DNA from: Melieria omissa
Taxonomy: Eukaryota > Arthropoda > Insecta > Diptera > Ulidiidae
Direction: 5' to 3'
Length of the DNA: 64,000 bases
NCBI GenBank assembly: GCA_963971225.1
Contig: OZ020267.1
Coordinates: 72,655,718 to 72,719,717, forward strand
Below are positions 57,187 through 64,000 of the stretch, one piece after another. Numbering within the stretch: the first letter of the stretch is position 1; every line of letters starts with the position of its first letter. The notes under the pieces are model-generated. The model did not search any database. It had not been told where the DNA came from and saw only the letters and a program-made list of their open reading frames with translations. A program made the position numbers and the translations under genes.

Positions 57187-57909
57187 CGATTGGATTGGAT
57201 TGGATTGGATTGGATTGGATTGGATTGGATTGGATTGGATTGGATTGGATTGGATTGGATTGGATTGGATTGGATTGGATTGGATTGGATTGGATTGGAT
57301 TGGATTGGATTGGATTGGATTGGATTGGATTGGATTGGATTGGATTGGATTGGATTGGATTGGATTGGATTGGATTGGATTGGATTGGATTGGATTGGAT
57401 TGGATTGGATTGGATTGGATTGGATTGGATTGGATTGGATTGGATTGGATTGGATTGGATTGGATTGGATTGGATTGGATTGGATTGGATTGGATTGGAT
57501 TGGATTGGATTGGATTGGATTGGATTGGATTGGATTGGATTGGATTGGATTGGATTGGATTGGATTGGATTGGATTGGATTGGATTGGATTGGATTGGAT
57601 TGGATTGGATTGGATTGGATTGGATTGGATTGGATTGGATTGGATTGGATTGGATTGGATTGGATTGGATTGGATTGGATTGGATTGGATTGGATTGGAT
57701 TGGATTGGATTGGATTGGATTGGATTGGATTGGATTGGATTGGATTGGATTGGATTGGATTGGATTGGATTGGATTGGATTGGATTGGATTGGATTGGAT
57801 TGGATTGGATTGGATTGGATTGGATTGGATTGGATTGGATTGGATTGGATTGGATTGGATTGGATTGGATTGGATTGGATTGGATTGGATTGGATTGGAT
57901 TGGATTGGA
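57187..57909. repeat. (TTGGA)n pentamer satellite, 723 bp, about 145 perfect copies
   Basis: Pure GATTG/TTGGA repetition without a visible substitution. It begins inside a repeat unit at ttcgagggaaccGATTGG and leaves it at GATTGGactacag, exactly where neighbouring units have a single GATTGG (near 57043). Open frames on both strands (WIGLD and NPIQS repeats) are by-products of a pentamer that lacks stops. Confidence 0.98.
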
Positions 57910-58247
57910 CTACAGTAAACAAGTTCAATATTGGAAATATCTTGGAACTATTTCGGGCATAAATTCAACTTCCAATAACCAAATTAAGCCACAGGAAACA
58001 AATTAAATATTAAACAAATTTTTGAACTATTGGCCCTTAAGAATTTAACATTTATTTGTGTCATTTCTCTCTTCCTGCTGTTGTTAATGAAAAAGTTCGT
58101 GAGCAAAAAACGTTGGAAACATTAGTAAAAAGTGAGCTAATCTTATTTGTATGTAGTTAAGGATACGTAACATACACGAAGTGGGACCCTAGCGAGGCTT
58201 TTTTAGTTGTCATTGATTTTACGTGGCGAGCATTAAACTTTGCATCA

Positions 58248-58380
58248 GGAAAGTTTGTGTTCTAATTGAAGTCTTCGAATTGGGCGCGTTTGATCAAAAC
58301 CCTGTTTCTTTAAAAGTGGTTAAATAAAATCAAAAAGTGATATTTTTGTATTTTGCCATAAATTCTATATAATTCTTCTG
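58248..58380 (+). repeat. Dispersed repeat, left member of an inverted pair
   Basis: ggaaagtttgtgtt, aattgaagtc, cgaattgggcgcgtttgatc and aatcaaaaagtgata recur in reverse complement at 62475-62606, roughly 85-90 percent alike by eye. Weaker similarity continues inward (gccataaattctatataatt). Confidence 0.85.
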
Positions 58381-58384
58381 TAAG

Positions 58385-61300
58385 TAAAAATATTGATACA
58401 AATTTATTTTATTTTTTAAAAGTGTGCGTTCTACTTGAAACGCACTGAAGAAGTGCAGCAATATGCAGAAGTAATTTCTTCTATTTCAATCTTAAAAACG
58501 ACTTGGCTCACTGCTCCAATTAGCTTGAAGCCATCAATAATTCACTTCAGTTACCTGTTTAAAACGCACTCAATTATGTTTAAACTATCTCAAGTCAAAG
58601 ACTCTCCTTAAGCTTTATTTTGAGCACAGTTTGTTATACAATTTTATTAAAATTTTATAACTTGAAGTATTTGACAAAAGACTTCACCAATGTATAACTT
58701 GACTATATAATTCATATTAATTTATATATGTCGCCAGTGCACAAATGACACACTTGTGGCTGCCACAATTCACTAATTTGCATTTGCAATTTGCATTCTC
58801 ATTTGTGCTGCCATGTGGCTGGTTGCATTCTTTAAGCGTCACAACAACTTTCACATCAATTAGTTTTAAATTATACAAAGCACAACACACACACACACAC
58901 GCATACAAATAAAATTGCTAGCAAAATGTGCGCCAGCTGGTGCAGTAAAATTGAGTGCAATATGGAGTTTGCGGTTGGCAATGATGACGATGTGAAGAAT
59001 ATGCACGACATGCGACCCACCAACAAACCAACCGACTGACTGACTGAATGAAAGATGCACCAGGCAGACACAGTGGCGCTGCAAAACAGCAAATTCAGCC
59101 AACATAAAGATGCAAAGTGCGAAGAAGCTGCTCCTTTCACGGCGAGATTTGCATGAACACGCCGGCAACGCAGTGGCGCCTCCCATGCGCCATGCACTTC
59201 ATTATGCCCCGAGGGCTGCCAGTTACGTCGCCCGTCTCTCGTGCCCGCTTGTTGCAGACATACTCGTGCAGTTGCATGCCCTGCCCGCCGACTACCCATG
59301 CAACGCTTTCATATGTTAATTGCAACTCGCATTGCTCTCCGGTGCACACAAAGAGGCAACTTTGTACAAGTACTCCGCATGTATGTATGTAAATTTACTA
59401 TTATACATGCTACTGACTGTATACTTGAATGTATGTGCATAACTTAAACATTCACCTGGCCGCTGCAGCGGCTTTCTTAGTGAACGCATAGAATATGCAA
59501 CTCCAATGCACAGATTTACATTGGCGCTACGGTTTGCAGATATTTTAGCATTTTTATAGTTCCCGAGAAAACAATGTGATGATGGCAACAAAGTGTAGTT
59601 GAAAATTTACAACAACAAACGAAATGTGGAATATTCAAATTTTGAAAGGCAACTGTGAGAGATTTAATTTTTGCTGCCATTGTAAATTATTTTAGATTAA
59701 AAGGATTTTCTATTCTCGATTTTGAGATGATTTTATTTTTTTATAAAAAAAAGAAGTAATAATTTTTACCATCCATGTTTTTATCAGTTTTTTTGATTCA
59801 TGAAAATTATAGAAAATGTTGAAAAAATCAAAATTTAAGTTGCTAGAAGCCGACAAAGTGGAACTCCAAAAATAAGGTGTCTCCTGGTTGACGTGATTCC
59901 AATCCTCCTGGTGATTTGAAACATAAAAATAAGGTTCATTCTTGTTAAAGAAAGATGTAGAATGATCTGTACGTAGCCGATTTGAAAAACAATTTACACA
60001 AAATGGCGTTTTTCTGAAAAGAAAGTTTATTTTTGGGCTCCTTTTTTCAGTATAGAGCATTTATGCCGAAGTGCAGGTGACCTGCCAAATCGTGCTACAT
60101 CTATCGGAATAATCAGTAATCAGAGAGAGCAATGTCCGAAAAAGACGGCGGATGACATTTTTTTAAGACTTATACGACATGAGGCTGAGTGTCTTTACGT
60201 GTATTGCTAAAATTTTTCTGGTAATGCATGGCTTAAACAATCCCACCAGATACCCAACATGAACCTTGGAACCATGAATATTTGACTTTGGCGTTAATGT
60301 GGAGGACTGGATTTTTCATATCCAGTCATAATGTAATGTGAAGAAACCCTTTCTTTTATGACTTTGAATTAGTTGCTCCCAAGTGAAAATTCTAATCCCC
60401 CAAATGTTATTCAGTTAACATAAAGTTAGACATATTAAACACAGTAAAAAACAAGATTTTGTTAATAAACTCTAAACAATATTGAAGGCATATTTTTGAT
60501 AGATATCTCAGTTCTCTGGAACCACCGCAATCAGCTGTCACTGTGAACCATTCACCATAGCTAGAGCTATGATTTGCAAATCGACCGAATGAATTTGCAT
60601 GTATCATACAGTCAAAATTTGCTAATAAACTAAAAACCTATCTCTATCTATTAATTTCTTGTAACAGTTTAACATGCTAGAAGAATTTTTATTTTTTTTT
60701 ATTTTTTTTTAATTTGTTCAACTCCATTCCACGTTTGGAAACTGACTCGAGTCACAGTCTAACCCACTTTTCGATAGCCACTTTATTTAGTTGTATCTCA
60801 TCAATAATTTCGTTCCATTATACTAACTAATATGCTAAAACTTATTTCCCATTTACTCCATTGACACACTTCACTCTTTTTCCCGCTCTCTTACTCTCTC
60901 TCTCTCTTTTATTTGTCTTTAAGTGATGACACAATTGCTGCAGTGTACCACATAAATTTTTGGCATGTCTCCAGCTCATTTCTTCATTAATGACATGCAA
61001 ATGTATTTGCATAACGTAAAATGTCGTCCTATATAGCTGTGAACAGTGCTTTAACATTTGCCCGAGTGCGTGTGTGTGCGTGTGTGCCCTCTAATTGTGC
61101 AACGCCAATGCGAATGCAATGCAATGCGTCGACAGCGTCGACGTTAACCGCTGCAATATTTGCCAGGTGTGCTGTGTTCAATTTGCAAATTACAAGTAAA
61201 TGGCAGCAACTGTCATCGATATTGCTATTCGATTTGATTGTTGTTGTTGTGTTTTTGTTGTATTGCGCTGCGCTGCATTGATTGCTGCAATCGAACGCAG

Positions 61301-61735
61301 CATGCATCGATTGCAGCGTAATGTGCGGTTAGTGCGGCAGTGTATCTCATTAAATGTTTGCATTGATTTGCCAAGACGCACACAAATAGACGCCACTCAC
61401 ACATCGAAACGCGCAGCATTGCACGTTGCACGTTTTCTGCAACGACCGCATCGACTCTGCAAGTTTTCTATTTGGATTTCGATGCGGCAATGATTAAGCA
61501 TCATCGACGCTATAAACATTGCCGTCACAATTGTCACATGCGAAATTGCGGTTCTGCATGTTGATATGGTGCGCTGTGCTGTGGTGCATTGGTGTAACGG
61601 TAACTGTTGATTTAATTAGTTCGCATAGATGCAATGACATCAGCATTGAGTACATCCAGTGTGTGTGTGTGATGCGATGGTATTTGGATGAGGCAGCAGA
61701 TTCGTAGAATTCAATTTTGTTTTCAATTTTCTTTT
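58385..61735. other. Unassigned non-coding stretch
   Basis: CA repeats lie near 58882-58905 and GT runs near 61065-61085 and 61660-61672. Overlapping ORFs at 58866-59591 and 61021-61493 cover both strands with no recognised domain. Poly-T and poly-A tracts lie near 60690-60712. Confidence 0.5.
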
Positions 61736-61737
61736 AG

Positions 61738-62420
61738 GCATTGAATGTTGATGAATTGCAATAAATGCAGATTTAGCTGTTAGCATCAAATCAAGTGGCG
61801 TCTTTCGTGTACTTCAGTGTTGATCAAAAAGCGATTAGAATTGATGAATGTGATTTTTTTTTTTTTTTTTTTGGATATTGAATGAATGTGAGTTCTTGTT
61901 ATTAGCTGCAAAAATCGAATTTAGTGGCATCGTCGGATACCTTCAGTGTTCTTGTGTGGTGATCCTTGGTGAATATTTAATGGATGTGAATTCTTGTTGC
62001 ATTCATTGATTTCTTGTGTTGATCAAACGGCCATTAGATTCAATAAATATGAATTGAATTGTTGTGAGTTCTTGGTATTAGCTGCTAGAGTCAAGTTAAA
62101 AGGCATCGGATTATTCAGTGTTCTTCAGTGTTGATCAAAAACCAACTAGAATTGATAAATTTTAATTTGGTGGATATTGAGCTAATGTGAATTTTTGATG
62201 CATTCATTGAATTCTTGTGTTGATCAACCGGCGATTGGAATCGATGAGGCCAATAGTTGCTAGAATCAAATTGAGTAGCATATGTCTTCAGTGTTCTTCA
62301 GTGTTGATCAAACAGCAATTAGAAATAACGATCGATCGATGAATGTGAATTAAATGGATATCGAATCGGTGTAAATTTAGTAGTCGCTATCGTTCAGTAT
62401 CGAGCAAAAATATCTCGGAA
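61738..62420. repeat. Irregular tandem repeat built on TGTTGATCA
   Basis: tgttgatca or a variant occurs at 61818, 61957, 62017, 62129, 62218 and 62302. It alternates with blocks such as ttcagtgttcttcagtg, tgaatgtgaatt, ggatattga and gcattcattgaattcttg. Spacing of 60-139 bp suggests two alternating sub-units with deletions. No frame stays open. Confidence 0.8.
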
Positions 62421-62474
62421 GCTATAAAAAGTGTTAAATGTTTTTTGATGTGTTTGTGATGTGTTTTTATTCCC

Positions 62475-62606
62475 AAAAAATTATTTAATATTTATGAAAA
62501 AATACAAAATTATCACTTTTTGATTCTATTTAACCATTCTTAACGAAACACGGTTTTGATCAAACACGCCCAATTCGTAGACTTCAATTGAAACACAAAC
62601 TTTCCC
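62475..62606 (-). repeat. Dispersed repeat, right member of an inverted pair
   Basis: Reverse-complement copy of 58248-58380, ending at ctttccc. The DNA outside the pair differs on the two sides and no target duplication is visible. Confidence 0.85.
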
Positions 62607-62609
62607 TAA

Positions 62610-64000
62610 TATCGCTGCAAATTATTGGAAATTATTTTGCGAATAACGGTAAAATTTTTGTACTTTTGCTTTGAATTCACTTTTAAACACATCAATTTGT
62701 TGGTGCCTACTTAAATTAAACCCATAAATCAATCGTAGCTTTTGCTATAAGATGACAAATAGATGAACTTACTCTCAAGCAACTTTGGGGTCGAAAGGTT
62801 TAAACAAAAATAGTCTAACCTGCTCCGGTTTGACCTTGAACACGTGTCTCTCAGGGTTTAGACAAATTCTTTTAAAAAAAAAAAGTCTTAAGTAAATTTA
62901 AAACCTGAAAAGTTTTCGTTAATATTTAGAATTTGCATAATTTTTTAATTTTACTTTTATACCAAAAATAGTAGTAGAAGTGTGGTATTTGTTCTTAGGT
63001 GGTAGATTTGTCCACTTGCATACGCAGAGTTTCACAAAATGTGCGCCATTTTAAAGTTCCTTCTCTACATTCAGCGGTTGCCAAGTGAAGGTGAGTGTCA
63101 CTGGAGGTTTGTAACGTTGCCAGTGGGTGGTTGATGTACAGAATATGTGGTTTGTGCATTTCCCTTGCAACAAGTTTAAATTTGATGCAAAGGGCTATGA
63201 GCCAAACAAAATCAGTGTTTGACACTCAACACGCTCAGCTGTTTATTAAAAACTACGGTCGAACGCATTTAATTGCTTTACTTATTAAATTTTTAACTAT
63301 TTTATATTCTACAAAGAAAATTACTGAATTTAATTTTGCAATTAACCAAAAGCCTTTGCAAACTATTTCCTATTAAAATGACTTTCATTTACCTATTAAA
63401 AAGCCCAACAACAACAAATCATCAGCATTTCCAACATCCGGTATCGGATGCTGAAAATGCTGTTATTAAATTTTTTGTATTTATTCAACTGTGCTGCAAA
63501 TTTCATTAGTTTACCTCAGTTCATTGGCTACTCTGTTGTATTGCAATGATTGTATTCTACAAATACAGAGACATAGACACATACATTGTTGCATATGTAA
63601 TGTGTAGAGTGCACAACATTTAACTGCAACAATTAAATCAATTAATTTGTCAGCTATGATGTTTAATTCGGATTTTAAATATTTTCCATATTTTCTATAT
63701 TTTCTATTCAATACATATTTTAAATTTCCCACTAGTTGTTATACACTTTTATTCAATTGGATAAATTTAACATAATAAATAAATCTTAAATAATTAAATA
63801 CATTTCATGTGTGCACAGCTCACCGAAATTGTGGTCATTAGCCACAGTTGAATTGTGTGCTTTTGGCGCCTGAAAGTATATCAGATTGTTTAGTATTTAA
63901 CTGCTGTGGCGCTACTAATGTATTTCAGGTAATGGAAAATGGTGGACTTTACTTTATTAGGTTTCTGAAAAATTAGTTTAAAAATTTTATCAAATTTTAA
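62610..64000. other. A+T-rich non-coding stretch to the window end
   Basis: ORFs are at most 93 codons and overlap on opposite strands. No repeat or RNA gene recognised. Confidence 0.5.

Noticed and set aside
57137..58006. Long ORFs of WIGLD repeats (plus) and NPIQS repeats (minus)
   Set aside because: A pentamer without stop codons keeps all frames open; unit purity is at DNA level with no sign of protein selection.

Overview
The window looks like non-coding, repeat-rich DNA of a true fly, most likely a higher fly close to fruit flies (Tephritidae). That placement is an inference. It rests on strong A+T richness, many CA and TTG/CAA microsatellites, very long pentamer and heptamer arrays of the kind known in Drosophila, and the mix of RTE, Tc3-like, piggyBac, hAT, gypsy (CsRn1-type), BEL/Pao and tRNA-SINE sequences. 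I recognise no host protein-coding gene, no functional tRNA or rRNA gene and no CRISPR. The window is probably intergenic DNA or a very large intron.

Only two long ORFs are convincing, and both belong to transposons on the minus strand. The first is a 1010-residue endonuclease/reverse transcriptase inside an apparently full-length RTE-clade non-LTR retrotransposon (18384-21652, with a target duplication). The second is a 332-residue DD34E transposase inside an apparently complete 1.6-kb Tc3-like element (41862-43470, TA-flanked, with two transposase-site-like repeats at each end).

Layout: 0-13.7 kb is mostly unassigned A+T-rich DNA with two SINE/MITE relics, an internally deleted mariner-type element (3.6-4.2 kb) and a 200-bp tandem duplication (11 kb). 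From 13.8 to 15.65 kb is a degenerate 13-14-bp minisatellite split by a 783-bp TIR element. From 17.5 to 22.4 kb are a hAT-type MITE with a perfect 8-bp duplication and a complex tandem array split by the RTE. From 25.0 to 28.3 kb is a cluster of DNA transposons: a decayed piggyBac-like element (TTAA ends), SINE pieces, a fold-back element and a 942-bp MITE with repeated sub-terminal motifs. From 31.1 to 34.6 kb is a nest: a BEL/Pao relic, the 5' part of a gypsy element, and a tRNA-SINE that landed in the gag zinc-finger codons with a 12-bp duplication.

The right half holds four kilobase-scale simple arrays: (TAGTTAG)n at 39.8-41.2 kb, (GAATT)n at 45.5-48.2 kb, (TTTTA)n with an internal higher-order block at 53.5-54.3 kb, and (TTGGA)n at 57.2-57.9 kb. 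The last grew inside one unit of a longer tandem repeat. There are also a 24-bp minisatellite (36 kb), a 120-130-bp tandem repeat (38 kb), an irregular tandem array (61.7-62.4 kb) and a roughly 110-130-bp inverted repeat pair 4.1 kb apart (58.25 and 62.5 kb). No operon-like cooperation is expected. The elements relate to one another by insertion order, which the target duplications partly resolve.
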